From NCBI RefSeq assembly GCF_001981305.1, contig NZ_MSCW01000006.1, positions 240,076-304,075 on the forward strand: DNA of 64,000 nt, given 5' to 3'. Within the stretch, counting starts at the first letter, position 1; each line of letters opens with the position of its first letter. Positions 44,586 through 53,947 of this stretch are shown here, in pieces. The notes under the pieces are model-generated. The model was not told the origin of the DNA and did no database searches. It worked only from the letters and a program-made list of their open reading frames with translations. This stretch comes from Marinobacter lutaoensis. GTDB taxonomy: Bacteria; Pseudomonadota; Gammaproteobacteria; Pseudomonadales; Oleiphilaceae. A program made the position numbers and the translations under genes.

Positions 44586-45532
44586 GCCACCAGGACACCT
44601 ACCCCCGGGACATGCGCGGATACGGCGCGCATCCGCCGCACCCCCAATGGCCTGGCGACGCCCGGGTTGCTGTGCAGTTCGTGCTGAACTACGAGGAAGG
44701 CGGTGAAAGCTGTGTGCTGCACGGCGACGAGCACTCCGAAACCTTCCTGTCCGACATCATCGGCGCGCAGCCTTACCCGGACCGCCACATGAGCATGGAG
44801 TCGCTGTACGAATACGGCTCCCGCGCCGGTGTCTGGCGGATCCTCCGGGAATTCCGCCGGCGTCGCCTGCCGCTGACCGTCTTTGGTGTCACCCAGGCCC
44901 TGGCCCGCAATCCCGAGGTGGTTCGCGCCATGCTTGACGACGGCCATGAGATCGCCTGCCACGGCCTGCGCTGGATTCACTACCAGAGCATGAGCGAATG
45001 GGAGGAACGGCGTCACATCCAGGCCGCCATCCAGCAGCACACCGAGCTGACCGGCGCGCCGCCGGCCGGTTGGTACACCGGCCGCGACAGTCCGAACACC
45101 CGTCGTCTGGTGGTGGAGCAGGGCGGTTTCGAATACGACAGCGACTACTACGGCGACGATCTGCCGTTCTGGACCTGCGTCGAAACCTTCAGCGGCGAGC
45201 GCCACCCGCACCTGGTGATTCCCTACACCCTGGAAGCCAACGACATGCGCTTCACCACGCCCCAGGGGTTCAACAGCGGTGAACAGTTCTTCCAGTACCT
45301 GCGGGACAGCTTCGATGTCCTGTACGAGGAAGGGGCGACGGCACCGAAGATGATGTCGGTCGGTCTGCACTGCCGCATCGTCGGGCGCCCCGGCCGCTTC
45401 CGGGCTCTGCAACGGTTTCTGGACCACATCCAGCAGCACGACCGGGTGTGGGTCTGCCGCCGGGTGGACATCGCCCGGCACTGGCGCACGGTGCACCCTG
45501 ACACTTCACACCATCCGGAGCACGGACAATGA
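44582..45532 (+). CDS. puuE: PuuE, cofactor-free allantoinase
   Basis: A 316-aa polysaccharide-deacetylase-fold allantoinase that opens the allantoin ring to allantoate without metal. Family marks are [34 protein letters not shown] at the N-terminus, [17 protein letters not shown] and [13 protein letters not shown]. The unusual allantoinase type agrees with the PuuD-dependent route upstream. It overlaps its neighbours on both sides by 4 bases (ATGA). Confidence 0.95.
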   Translation: MSHQDTYPRDMRGYGAHPPHPQWPGDARVAVQFVLNYEEGGESCVLHGDEHSETFLSDIIGAQPYPDRHMSMESLYEYGSRAGVWRILREFRRRRLPLTVFGVTQALARNPEVVRAMLDDGHEIACHGLRWIHYQSMSEWEERRHIQAAIQQHTELTGAPPAGWYTGRDSPNTRRLVVEQGGFEYDSDYYGDDLPFWTCVETFSGERHPHLVIPYTLEANDMRFTTPQGFNSGEQFFQYLRDSFDVLYEEGATAPKMMSVGLHCRIVGRPGRFRALQRFLDHIQQHDRVWVCRRVDIARHWRTVHPDTSHHPEHGQ

Positions 45533-46551
45533 GCAACGCAGTGGTGGCCCCCGCCGTCGAGGGGCCGGAATTCACCCGGGCCGGTCTCAACCTGGCCGAC
45601 GCCAGCCTTGGCGCCCGGGTGCTGTTCGTGACCGACGAATTCTTCGCGCCCCGGGAGCGGATGCTGGACCCGGCACCGCCGGTGTTCTACCCGGACCGCT
45701 ATGACGACCACGGCAAGTGGATGGATGGCTGGGAAACCCGGCGCCGCCGCAGCACCGGCCATGACGAGTGCGTCATCCGGCTGGCCATGCCCGGACGCCT
45801 CATGGGCGTCGACTTCGACACCAGCTTCTTTACCGGCAACTATCCGCCCGCGGTGTCCCTCGATGCCTGCTACTGCCCCGGCGGCGATCCCGGTGACGAC
45901 GCCGACTGGCAGACCCTGGTGCCCGCCACTCCCCTGCAAGGCAACGACCATGGCTTCCGGGAGATTCGTTCGGACCAGCCCTGGAGCCACCTGCGCCTGC
46001 ATCTGTATCCCGACGGTGGCCTGGCCCGCCTGCGGGTATACGGCAAGCCCCACTGCGACTGGTCCGGGCTGCGGGAGCAGGACGAGGTGGACCTGCTGGC
46101 CCTGGCCCATGGCGGTGACCAGGTGGCTTGGAGCGACGCCCACTACGGCGAGCCCCGCAAACTGTTGCGTCCGGGGCGGGGGGTCAACATGGGCGACGGC
46201 TGGGAAACCCGGCGTCGCCGCGAGCCCGGGAACGACTGGTGCATCCTGGCCCTGGGCCATCCGGGGCTGCCGCGCCGGGTCGAAGTAGACACCGCCCACT
46301 TCAAGGGCAACTACCCCGCTGCCTGTTCGATCCAGGCTGCCCGCGTGGCGCCGGGAACCGGCACGGTCCAGTCCCTGGTCACCCAGAGCATGTTCTGGCC
46401 GGTGCTGATGGCTGAACAGCCGCTGTCCGCCGACAGTGTGCACCGGTTCGAGACGCTGGCGGATCTGGGCGTGATCACCCACCTTCGTTTCAACATTCTT
46501 CCCGATGGCGGCGTGAGCCGACTGCGACTGTACGGGAGGCCCCAGGCATGA
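45529..46551 (+). CDS. alc: allantoicase
   Basis: A 340-aa allantoicase (allantoate amidinohydrolase) that splits allantoate into ureidoglycolate and urea. Two repeated jelly-roll halves are visible: each contains [13 protein letters not shown] or [19 protein letters not shown] motifs (about residues 64 and 222) and a [13 protein letters not shown] / [13 protein letters not shown] pair. Start and stop overlap puuE and allA by 4 bases each. Confidence 0.96.
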   Translation: MSNAVVAPAVEGPEFTRAGLNLADASLGARVLFVTDEFFAPRERMLDPAPPVFYPDRYDDHGKWMDGWETRRRRSTGHDECVIRLAMPGRLMGVDFDTSFFTGNYPPAVSLDACYCPGGDPGDDADWQTLVPATPLQGNDHGFREIRSDQPWSHLRLHLYPDGGLARLRVYGKPHCDWSGLREQDEVDLLALAHGGDQVAWSDAHYGEPRKLLRPGRGVNMGDGWETRRRREPGNDWCILALGHPGLPRRVEVDTAHFKGNYPAACSIQAARVAPGTGTVQSLVTQSMFWPVLMAEQPLSADSVHRFETLADLGVITHLRFNILPDGGVSRLRLYGRPQA

Positions 46552-47057
46552 GCCGGGTGCGCCTGCTGCCGGTGGCGCCGCTGACCCGGTCGGCGTTTGA
46601 ACCGTTCGGCGATGTCATCGACACCGAGGGCGCGGCGTCCTTTCTCATCAACGACGGCCGCACCGAGCGGTTCCATGCCCTGGCGGGCGTCGACCTGCCG
46701 GCGCCGGGCGGGCAGGCCATCCTCTCCATCTTCCGGGGCCAGCCGCTGACGCCGCTGGTGATTACCCTGATGGAGCGTCATCCCCTGGGCAGCCAGGCCT
46801 TTGTGCCGCTGAACGGCTGCCCGTTCCTGGCGGTGGTGGCACCGCCGGGGGACTTCTCGGAGTCGGCCATCCAGGCCTTCCTGGTGCAACCGCACCAGGG
46901 CGTGAACTACCGGGCCGGGACCTGGCACGCGCCGCTGCTGCCCCTGGCCGGGGACGCCGACTACCTGGTGGTGGACCGCCAGGGGGCGGGTCACAACTGT
47001 GACGAAGTGCACCTTGCGGTGCCGGTCCGGCCAGACCTCTCCGGTTGGCACGGGTAG
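46548..47057 (+). CDS. allA: ureidoglycolate lyase
   Basis: A 169-aa cupin-fold enzyme that converts ureidoglycolate to glyoxylate and urea, the last step of the pathway. Motifs include [30 protein letters not shown] and [15 protein letters not shown]. It follows alc with a 4-base overlap and lies 3 bases before the FAD subunit of the second molybdenum hydroxylase. Confidence 0.94.
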   Translation: MSRVRLLPVAPLTRSAFEPFGDVIDTEGAASFLINDGRTERFHALAGVDLPAPGGQAILSIFRGQPLTPLVITLMERHPLGSQAFVPLNGCPFLAVVAPPGDFSESAIQAFLVQPHQGVNYRAGTWHAPLLPLAGDADYLVVDRQGAGHNCDEVHLAVPVRPDLSGWHG

Positions 47058-47060
47058 GGC

Positions 47061-47882
47061 ATGACCACGGCGCCGTTACCGCTCACCGTCACCGAACGCA
47101 GCCAGATGCGGGTGCTGTCGGCGGACGGTCCGGAGGCGGCGTGGCAGCTGGCCCGGCGCCATCGGGCCCCGCTGGTGGCCGGAGCCACCGGCGTGCAGCC
47201 GGTGTGGGAGCGCCAGGCGCGCTGGCCGGCCTGCGTGGTGCCGCTGTCGGCGGACTGGCCAGGTTTTGCCGGCGTCACCGTCACCGGTGACCGGCTGGAC
47301 ATCGGTGCCCTGACGCCCCTGGCCTCCCTGGCCGGTGCGCCGGCACTGGCCCGCCGTCTGCCTTCCCTGGCACCGTTCATGGACCGGGTTGCGTCGCCCG
47401 GAGTGCGGCAGCTGGCCACCCTCGGCGGCAACCTGGTGGCGGGTGGCGATCTGAGCGCCCTGGCGCTGGTGCTTGAGGCCGAGCTTCGAGTGTTTTCCGG
47501 GGCCGGCTGGCATCACCTGCCGCTGAGTGCTTGGCCCGGGTGGGTCCGCCGGGAGCCCGGTGCCCTGATCCGCTCGGTGCACCTGAGCATCCCCCGGGGC
47601 TGCCCGGTGGTTCTGGAGAAACTGGGCCACCGGGAACGCTTCAGCCCGCCCCGGATCACCGTGGCCTGTGCCCGGCTGGGCTCCGATGTTCGCGTGGCCG
47701 TCAGTGGCGAAGGCGGGCCGGTCCGTCTGGCGGCGCTGGAGGCCCGCCTGGCCCGGGCCGGCGGCCAGGCGTCGGCGGCTGACGGCGAACAGGCCCTGGC
47801 CGAGCTGGATTGGGGCAACCCCGGCCTGCGCGCCGCCGGTGGCCGCTTGATCGCTCACCTGCTGGGGAGGTTGACGACATGA
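47061..47882 (+). CDS. PucC-like FAD subunit of a second xanthine-dehydrogenase-type enzyme
   Basis: A 273-aa CoxM/PucC-family flavoprotein with a FAD-binding N-terminal half (PLVAGATGVQPVWE, RVASPGVRQLATLGGNLVAGGDLSALALVL) and a C-terminal CO-dehydrogenase flavoprotein domain. Unlike XdhA, FAD and FeS functions are on separate chains. With the next two genes it forms a three-subunit hydroxylase in the order FAD-Mo-FeS, as in Bacillus pucCDE. Confidence 0.87.
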   Translation: MTTAPLPLTVTERSQMRVLSADGPEAAWQLARRHRAPLVAGATGVQPVWERQARWPACVVPLSADWPGFAGVTVTGDRLDIGALTPLASLAGAPALARRLPSLAPFMDRVASPGVRQLATLGGNLVAGGDLSALALVLEAELRVFSGAGWHHLPLSAWPGWVRREPGALIRSVHLSIPRGCPVVLEKLGHRERFSPPRITVACARLGSDVRVAVSGEGGPVRLAALEARLARAGGQASAADGEQALAELDWGNPGLRAAGGRLIAHLLGRLTT

Positions 47883-50155
47883 TCCCGGACACCGACCTGC
47901 CGGTACAGACCCTGGGGACGGACCGCCAGCGCGAGCACTGGTGGGTTGGCCCGGAAACGGCCCGTCGAGTGGCTGGGCGCACCGCCTACGCGACCGATGT
48001 CCCGCCCCTGGACGGCCTGCTGCATGGCGCGGTGCTGCGCTGCGGCGTGGCCCATGCCCGGGTGGTCTCCCTGGATGTCCGCGGGGCCCGGGCGATGCCC
48101 GGGGTGCGGGCGGTGGTCACGGCCGAGGATGTCCCCGGAACCAACGGCTTTGGCATCGTACTCCGGGACCAGCCGGTGCTGTGCCGAGACCGGGTCCGGT
48201 TTGAAGGGGACGCGGTGGCGGCGGTGGCCGCCGATACCCCGGAACAGGCGAGGGCGGCGCTGGCGGCCATTGAGGTGACCTACGAGCCCTTGCCGATCGT
48301 CGGCGATGCCCTGAGCGCGGCCGAAGCCTGGCCCCTGCACGAAGGGGGAAACCTGCTGGCCGAGCATACTCTGCGCCGGGGCGAGCTGGACGCGGCCCTG
48401 GCCCGGTGCGCGCTGGTGGTGGAGCAGGACTACCGTACGCCCAGGCAGATGCATGCGTTCATGGAAACCGAAGGCGGTGTGGCCATCCCCGATGGCCGGG
48501 GCGGGCTGTGCGTTCAGGTGGGCTGCCAGTCGGGTCACCGGGATCGGCTCCAGCTCGCGGATATCCTGGGACTGGCGCCGGAACAGGTGACGATCCGGGC
48601 GGTGGCCACCGGTGGCGCCTTTGGCGGCAAGGACGAACTGACGGTACAGCCGATCGCCGGCCTGCTGGCATTGCGTACCGGCCGGCCGGTGCGGCTGCAG
48701 CTGGACCGCTTTGAGTCCTGCCGCAGCGGCATCAAGCGGCACCCGGTGGTGGCCCGAGTGACCACCGGGTGCGACCGGGACGGCCGCCTTCTTGCCCATC
48801 GAGTGGACGCGGTGCTGGATACCGGCGCTTACGCCAGCCTGGGGCCCGCGGTGCTGGAAAACTACCTGGATCACGCCACCGCGCCCCTGTACCGGATCGA
48901 GGCATACCAGGTCCATGGCCGGCTGCTTTACACCAACAATGGCGTCGCCGGGGCCTTCCGGGGGTTCGGCGGCAACCAAGCCACCTTTGCGGTGGAATCC
49001 CAGATGGACGCCCTGGCGGCCCGCCTGGGCCTGACGCCGGTGGAGTTTCGCCGGCGTAACCTGCGCCGGCCCGGGGAACCGGGCAGTCGCGGCCAGCCGG
49101 TCCGCTGGACCCGGCCGCCGGCGGAGTTGCTGCACCTGGCAGCCCGCTCCCCCCTGTGGCGGCCGAGCCCAGGCGAAGACCCGCGTTGGTTGGAGGGGAC
49201 CGGGCTGGCCATGGGCGGACAGGGCAACGGCCTGGGTGACGGCTTGCCGGACGCCGGCGGGGGCCGGCTGAACCTGAGCCCCGAGGGCAGGATACGGGTC
49301 GAGTTCGGCTTCGTGGACTACGGCCAGAACCTGACCGAGCTGGTGATCCGCCGGGTGAGCGAGGCGCTGCCCTGTGCCCCGGAGGACATCGACGTGGTGC
49401 TGGGACGTTCCGACGGGCCGGACTCCGGCCCCACCAGCGCCTCCCGGAGTACCGTGGTGGTGGACCAGGTGCTGCGTGCCGTTCTGCCGGGCTGGGCCCG
49501 ACGGCTGTGTGCCGAGGCGGCGCGCCGTGCCGGGCTGCCACCGGAGGCGCTGGTGTGCGGCCCGGGGGGCATCTGGTCGCGGACCCCGAAGCGGCGGCTG
49601 TGCCGCTACCGGGAGCTGGCCGCGAGCCTGGGGCCGGTGCCGGCCGAACACCGCGGTGACTTTCCCGTGGCGCCGGGTCCGACGCCGCCGGTCGGACGGT
49701 TCCTGCAGCTGCTTATCGCCACGGTGGCCCGGGTGGCGGTCGACCGCCTGAGTGGCTGCGTCCGGGTACAGGCCCTGCACCATATCACCGCCGCCGGGCG
49801 GGTGATCCACCCACCGGGGTATCTCGGCCAGATCGAAGGCGCGGCGGTCATGGGGCTGGGGATGACCCTGACCGAGGACATGCCCACCGACGATGGCCGC
49901 TACCGTTTCGACAACCTGGACCAGTACCTCATTCCCACCCTCCAGGATGCGCCGGAGCAGCGGGTGGACGTGCTCGACGACACGCCGGCAGACGCCGACT
50001 ATCCGGTGCGGGGCGTCGGCGAGCTGGGCATCGAGGCGGTGGCGCCGGCCATTGTCGCGGCCATCGAGGCCGCCTGTGGCGTCCGGGTCCGCCATCTGCC
50101 GGTGGACCCGGACCGGCTGCTGGCGGCACTGCGTGACACGGAGCACCCGGTATGA
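47879..50155 (+). CDS. PucD-like molybdenum subunit of a second xanthine-dehydrogenase-type enzyme
   Basis: A 758-aa aldehyde-oxidase/xanthine-dehydrogenase family subunit with GGAFGGKDELTVQP, AFRGFGGNQATFAVES (equivalent of the substrate arginine) and the catalytic glutamate in GVGELGIEAVAPAI. It keeps the active-site core but differs widely from XdhB, so its substrate may be another purine or related heterocycle. ATG at 47879 overlaps the preceding gene by 4 bases; an open frame 23 codons longer is discounted. Confidence 0.88.
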   Translation: MIPDTDLPVQTLGTDRQREHWWVGPETARRVAGRTAYATDVPPLDGLLHGAVLRCGVAHARVVSLDVRGARAMPGVRAVVTAEDVPGTNGFGIVLRDQPVLCRDRVRFEGDAVAAVAADTPEQARAALAAIEVTYEPLPIVGDALSAAEAWPLHEGGNLLAEHTLRRGELDAALARCALVVEQDYRTPRQMHAFMETEGGVAIPDGRGGLCVQVGCQSGHRDRLQLADILGLAPEQVTIRAVATGGAFGGKDELTVQPIAGLLALRTGRPVRLQLDRFESCRSGIKRHPVVARVTTGCDRDGRLLAHRVDAVLDTGAYASLGPAVLENYLDHATAPLYRIEAYQVHGRLLYTNNGVAGAFRGFGGNQATFAVESQMDALAARLGLTPVEFRRRNLRRPGEPGSRGQPVRWTRPPAELLHLAARSPLWRPSPGEDPRWLEGTGLAMGGQGNGLGDGLPDAGGGRLNLSPEGRIRVEFGFVDYGQNLTELVIRRVSEALPCAPEDIDVVLGRSDGPDSGPTSASRSTVVVDQVLRAVLPGWARRLCAEAARRAGLPPEALVCGPGGIWSRTPKRRLCRYRELAASLGPVPAEHRGDFPVAPGPTPPVGRFLQLLIATVARVAVDRLSGCVRVQALHHITAAGRVIHPPGYLGQIEGAAVMGLGMTLTEDMPTDDGRYRFDNLDQYLIPTLQDAPEQRVDVLDDTPADADYPVRGVGELGIEAVAPAIVAAIEAACGVRVRHLPVDPDRLLAALRDTEHPV

Positions 50156-50685
50156 TCCCTACTGGCGAAACCCAGTCCCTGTCGTTCCGGCTCAACGGCC
50201 AGCCCCTGGCGGTCGAGGTGCCCCCGGCAACAAGCCTGCTCGACCTGCTGCGGGGGCCGGGCGGCCTGACCTCGGTCCGGGCAGGGTGCCGGATTGGCCG
50301 CTGTGGTGCCTGTACTGTGCTGCTGGATGGCCGTTCGGTGCCCGCCTGCCTGGTGCCGGCCTGGCGTCTGGAGGGCCGCCGGGTGGACACCGTGGAGGGG
50401 CTGGCGCGGGACCCCCACTACCAGGCGGTGGCCTCGGCCCTGACCTGGGAAAGTGCCCTGCAGTGTGGATACTGCACCCCCGGCATCGTTCTGTCGCTGG
50501 TGTCCTGCCTGCGCAACGAAACGGAGCCGGATCGCGACCGACTGGCCGAGGCCCTGGCCGGCAATTTGTGCCGTTGTACCGGTTACGGCGGCCTCCGGCG
50601 CGCCCTTGAACGACTCGCTCCGGGCCGGCCCCGGGCGTCCCATTTTTCCGACCCATCCGACCCGACACCCGGAGGCTCATCATGA
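50152..50685 (+). CDS. PucE-like 2Fe-2S subunit of a second xanthine-dehydrogenase-type enzyme
   Basis: A 177-aa protein with both [2Fe-2S] sites of the family: CRIGRCGACTVLLDG (plant-type ferredoxin fold) and QCGYCTPGIVLSLV with NLCRCTGYGG (helical domain). It overlaps the Mo subunit and the dioxygenase gene by 4 bases each, so this hydroxylase and the dioxygenase are made together. Confidence 0.93.
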   Translation: MIPTGETQSLSFRLNGQPLAVEVPPATSLLDLLRGPGGLTSVRAGCRIGRCGACTVLLDGRSVPACLVPAWRLEGRRVDTVEGLARDPHYQAVASALTWESALQCGYCTPGIVLSLVSCLRNETEPDRDRLAEALAGNLCRCTGYGGLRRALERLAPGRPRASHFSDPSDPTPGGSS

Positions 50686-51626
50686 AACAACTACCGGTCA
50701 TTTCCGTATCCGGCCTGCTCAGCGACGACGCCGGCGTTCGCCGGCGCGCGGCGGCGGCACTGGGGGCCGCCTGCCGCGATCACGGCTTTTTCTACGTGAC
50801 CGATCACGGCATTCCGGAAACGCGGGTGAACGCGGTCTTCGACAACGCCCACCGCCTGTTCGCGCTGCCCGACGAGATCAAGGAAACCCTGTCGATCAAG
50901 CGCTCGCCCCATAACCGGGGGTATGTGGCGATGTCCGACGAGAAGCTCAACCCCGAGGCCGGGGCGGACCGCAAGGAAGCCTTCAACATCGGCACCGACT
51001 TCCCCGAGGACCACCCGGACGTGCTGGCCGGCAAACCGTTCCGGGGCGTGAATTTCTGGCCGCCGATCGACGGCTGGCGGGCGCAGGTGCTGGCGTATTT
51101 CGACGCCTGCCTGGAACTGGGCCGGACCCTGCACCGGGGCTTCAGCCTTGACCTTGGCCTGCCCGAGGACTTCTTCGCCCAGCACCTGACCCAGCCCATC
51201 GCCACCCTGAGGATGCTGCATTACCCGGCCAGTGCCGGCGAGGTGGCGCGGGCGGACGGCGGTGCCGGGACCCACACCGACTATGGCAACATCACCATCC
51301 TGGCGACCGACGGCGTGCCGGGTCTGGAGGTGCTCAACCGCCAGGGCGAGTGGATTCCGGCGCCGAGCCTGCCGGGGGCCTTCGTGGTCAACATCGGTGA
51401 CTGCCTGATGCGCTGGAGCAACGACACCTACGTGTCCACGCCGCACCGGGTCCGGCCGCCGGAACGGGAACGCTACGCGGTGGCGTTCTTTCTGGAGGTC
51501 AATCCGGACGCGGTGGTGGACCCGAGGGATATCTCCGATGCCCCGCCCAAGTACCCACCCATGACCTGCGCCGAATACCTGGCCTCGCGCCTGAACGCCA
51601 CCTACGACCACCGGCGTCAGGCGTAG
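50682..51626 (+). CDS. isopenicillin-N-synthase-family Fe(II) dioxygenase
   Basis: A 314-aa oxygenase of the same family as those at 27870 and 51617. DIOX_N region: CRDHGFFYVTDHGIP. Iron ligands are HTDYG (near residue 200) and PHRV (near 257), followed by the ERYAVAFF arginine. It is translationally coupled to the FeS subunit of the second molybdenum hydroxylase, suggesting consecutive oxidations of one substrate (inference). Its 3' end overlaps the convergent third dioxygenase by 10 bases. Confidence 0.87.
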   Translation: MKQLPVISVSGLLSDDAGVRRRAAAALGAACRDHGFFYVTDHGIPETRVNAVFDNAHRLFALPDEIKETLSIKRSPHNRGYVAMSDEKLNPEAGADRKEAFNIGTDFPEDHPDVLAGKPFRGVNFWPPIDGWRAQVLAYFDACLELGRTLHRGFSLDLGLPEDFFAQHLTQPIATLRMLHYPASAGEVARADGGAGTHTDYGNITILATDGVPGLEVLNRQGEWIPAPSLPGAFVVNIGDCLMRWSNDTYVSTPHRVRPPERERYAVAFFLEVNPDAVVDPRDISDAPPKYPPMTCAEYLASRLNATYDHRRQA

Positions 51627-52600
51627 GTTTTCCGGTACATCTCGATGAGGTGTCGTTCCACGGTGGTGGCTGGGTACCGGGGCTGTTCGCCCGCTGTCAG
51701 GCAATTGGGCAGGCACCGGACCTCGTGGTCGGGGTTGCCGCTGTAGAAGAAGGGCACCGAATACCGCTCCGCGCCGGACAGGTTGACCACCCGGTGCAGG
51801 GTGGAGCGGTAGCGGTCGTTGGTCCAGCGGGCAATCATGTCTCCGAGGTTGACCACAAAGGTGCCGGGCACCGGGTCTGCCTGGAGCCAGCGCCGATGCC
51901 GGTGGTCCCAGATTTGAAGGCCGGGGTGTTCGTCCAGCAGCAGCACCGTGATCCCACCGAAATCGGTGTGGGCACCACAGCCTTTTTCACCGGGGCTGGC
52001 ATGGGCCGGTTGCGGCGGGTAGTGCAGCAGCCGAAGGGTGGACAGTGGCTGTTCGCAGAACGCCCGGAAATGATCGGTGGGCAGGCCGAGCGCCAGTGCC
52101 AGGGCCGTCATGATCCGAGCGCTCAACCGGTTCATGGCGTCGAAGTAGCGCATCATGACCGGAGCGAAATCCGGCAGCGCCTGCGGCCACTGATTGGGCC
52201 CCTGATTGAAACGGCCGGCACGCACTCTGGGATCCCCCTCGTCCAGTTCCTCGCCAATGTAGAAGCCTTCCTTCAGGTCCGGGGGTGCGCCGGGTTCGAG
52301 GGTTTGCCCGCGCAGGGGCTCGTAGCCCCGGTTGGCGGCGGACCGGGCCTTGTCGAGCTGCCGCTTGCTGTGTTCCGGCAGCGCGAACAGGGCGCGGCTT
52401 TGCCGGAATACCGCGTCGATCAACTCGGTCGGGATGCCATGCCCGGTCACGTAGAAAAAGCCGCTGTCCTGGCAGGCCCGGTCCAGTTGCCGGGCCAGCC
52501 GTGCCCGACTGTCCGGGGCGGGGGCATCGAGCAGGGACACATCGATGATGGGCAGGGCCGTTGGCCCGGGCGCAGCCTCGGATGCCTTGGCGGATGTCAT
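51617..52600 (-). CDS. isopenicillin-N-synthase-family Fe(II) dioxygenase
   Basis: A 327-aa oxygenase, third of its family in the window. It has LPIIDVSLLD and CQDSGFFYVTGHGIP, iron ligands HTDFG (near residue 210) and LHRV, and the arginine in ERYSVPFF. The ATG at 52600 is preceded by AAGGAG, so the 14-codon longer frame is discounted. It is transcribed towards the paralogue at 50682 and divergently from the NMT1-type transporter. A RutR-like palindrome lies 35-50 bases upstream. Confidence 0.87.
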   Translation of the reverse strand: MTSAKASEAAPGPTALPIIDVSLLDAPAPDSRARLARQLDRACQDSGFFYVTGHGIPTELIDAVFRQSRALFALPEHSKRQLDKARSAANRGYEPLRGQTLEPGAPPDLKEGFYIGEELDEGDPRVRAGRFNQGPNQWPQALPDFAPVMMRYFDAMNRLSARIMTALALALGLPTDHFRAFCEQPLSTLRLLHYPPQPAHASPGEKGCGAHTDFGGITVLLLDEHPGLQIWDHRHRRWLQADPVPGTFVVNLGDMIARWTNDRYRSTLHRVVNLSGAERYSVPFFYSGNPDHEVRCLPNCLTAGEQPRYPATTVERHLIEMYRKTYA

Positions 52601-52634
52601 GGAGCCTTCTCCTTCGCTGGGTGGATGTCGTGAG

Positions 52635-52650
52635 TTGTCCATATGGTCAG
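52635..52650. promoter_or_regulatory. RutR-like operator upstream of the third dioxygenase
   Basis: TTGTCCATATGGTCAG matches TTGACCAnnTGGTCAA at 12 of 14 fixed positions. It would sit across the start point predicted from the sigma-54-like element just upstream (minus strand), a repression position. Confidence 0.6.
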
Positions 52651-52653
52651 GTA

Positions 52654-52670
52654 TTCATAAAGCGTGCCAG
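52654..52670 (-). promoter_or_regulatory. sigma-54-like promoter of the third dioxygenase
   Basis: On the minus strand CTGGCACGCTTTATGAA has a perfect -24 element (YTGGCACG) and correct spacing, but the -12 element ATGAA lacks the conserved GC. The predicted start (~52643) is 43 bases before the ATG. Confidence 0.4.
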
Positions 52671-52886
52671 CGGTGGTTGCCGCGGGCTCGGGGGCGGAGG
52701 GCTTCCGGGCGCGGCCGGCCGCATAACCGGGGCTTCAAATCGGGGCGCCCGGGGGATTTCTGCACCGGTATCGAGCGGGATCTGGCGGCCCTGGCGGAGC
52801 GCGTCGGGTGGACAGGCCCCCGGCCGGGGGCGTGATTGCGGCAGCTGGGCGCTCCTGGCCCGTACTTTGCATCGACGAGATAAAAC

Positions 52887-52902
52887 CTGACCGAATGATC
52901 AG
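52887..52902. promoter_or_regulatory. RutR-like palindrome upstream of the NMT1-type transporter
   Basis: CTGACCGAATGATCAG matches the RutR consensus at 10 of 14 fixed positions and has CTGA/TCAG arms. It is preceded by ATAAAACCTGA, the same 11 bases found before the palindrome at 26281. The transporter ATG is 37 bases downstream. Confidence 0.5.
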
Positions 52903-52939
52903 TTTATTTCGGCGATAGCCATCACCAGAGGGACCACCC

Positions 52940-53947
52940 ATGCGCAACCGCAAGACACGTTCGTTCATCGTGGCCGCCGCCCTGGCGGCTGGATTCCTGG
53001 GGCAGTCGGCCGCGGCCGCGGACAAGATTACCTACCAGCTGGACTGGTTGCCGGGCGGGGACAAGTCGCCCGTGTATGTGGGTGTCCAGAAAGGCTTTTT
53101 CGAAGACGAAGGGCTGGACGTCAGCATCTCCGTGGGACGGGGCTCCACCGACGCCATCACCCGCATCGCCACCGGCCAGTCGGACGTCGGCAGCGCCGAC
53201 ATCGCCGCGTTGATGGCGGCCAAGGCTCAGGACGCGACGGTGCCCGTCAAGGCCGTGTATTCCATCTTCAACCAGGCGCCCCATGCCTTCTTCGCCCTCG
53301 GCAAAAGTGGCATCAAGACCCTAACGGATATCGAGGGCAAAAAAGTGGCCACCTCGCCGTTCACCTCGTCCAACGCTTTCCTGCCCCTGGTGCTCAAGGA
53401 AAACGGCCTGCCGGAGGACGCCGTGAATCTGACCAAGGCGGATCCGGGGGCCCTGGGGCCGATGCTGGTCAATGGCGGCGCCGATGCCATCATCGCCTGG
53501 GTGACCAACGTGCCGCTGTTCGAGAGCCAAGCGGAGGCGACCGGCAACACGCTGGTGGTGATTCCCTGGTCCTCCGCCGGGCTGGAGTTGTACAGCGCCT
53601 CGGTGGTGGCCAGCGAACGTTTCCTGAGCGAACGGCCCGATGTGGCCCGGCGGTTCCTGAAAGCGTTTGACCGCTCGCTCCGCTACACCCGGGACAATCC
53701 CGCCGAGGCCGCCGCAGCCCTGAAGGCGATGGTGCCGGAGGTGGATGAGGTGGTGGTCGAGAAGCAGGTGGGCGCGACCATGCCGCTGGTGTTCAACAGC
53801 GTCAGCGAGCGTGACGGCCTGGGTGCGCTGACCGAGTCCCGCGTTGCCCTGACCTGGGACTGGGTGGCTCAGGCTGAGGGGTTGTCCAAGGACCGCCTGG
53901 ACCCGGAAACCGTGATCGACCGGTCCCTGCTCGAGGCGCTGGAGTGA
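52940..53947 (+). CDS. NMT1/THI5-like ABC transporter substrate-binding protein
   Basis: A 335-aa periplasmic protein with a signal peptide ending SAAAA-D and the NMT1/SsuA fold: KITYQLDWLPGGDKSPVYVG, KGFFEDEGLDVSI, GSTDAITRIATGQSDVGSAD. Family members bind pyrimidines such as hydroxymethylpyrimidine, riboflavin, taurine or nitrate. Here the operon ends with a deaminase and lies in a purine region, so a nucleobase-like substrate is likely (inference). The stop overlaps the ATPase start by one base. Confidence 0.88.
   Translation: MRNRKTRSFIVAAALAAGFLGQSAAAADKITYQLDWLPGGDKSPVYVGVQKGFFEDEGLDVSISVGRGSTDAITRIATGQSDVGSADIAALMAAKAQDATVPVKAVYSIFNQAPHAFFALGKSGIKTLTDIEGKKVATSPFTSSNAFLPLVLKENGLPEDAVNLTKADPGALGPMLVNGGADAIIAWVTNVPLFESQAEATGNTLVVIPWSSAGLELYSASVVASERFLSERPDVARRFLKAFDRSLRYTRDNPAEAAAALKAMVPEVDEVVVEKQVGATMPLVFNSVSERDGLGALTESRVALTWDWVAQAEGLSKDRLDPETVIDRSLLEALE

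Larger units (their letters stand above)
52601..52939. other. divergent control region, 339 bases
   Basis: Separates the minus-strand dioxygenase and the plus-strand transporter operon. It contains palindromes at 52635-52650 and 52887-52902 and imperfect sigma-54-like elements. The middle ~200 bases are GC-rich with no recognisable gene. Confidence 0.55.

Noticed and set aside
52854..52871. Sigma-54-like sequence CTGGCCCCGTACTTTGCA upstream of the NMT1-type transporter
   Set aside because: GG and GC are 11 bases apart rather than 10, and sigma-54 spacing is strict. Its distance to the gene is right, so a one-base sequence error would revive it.
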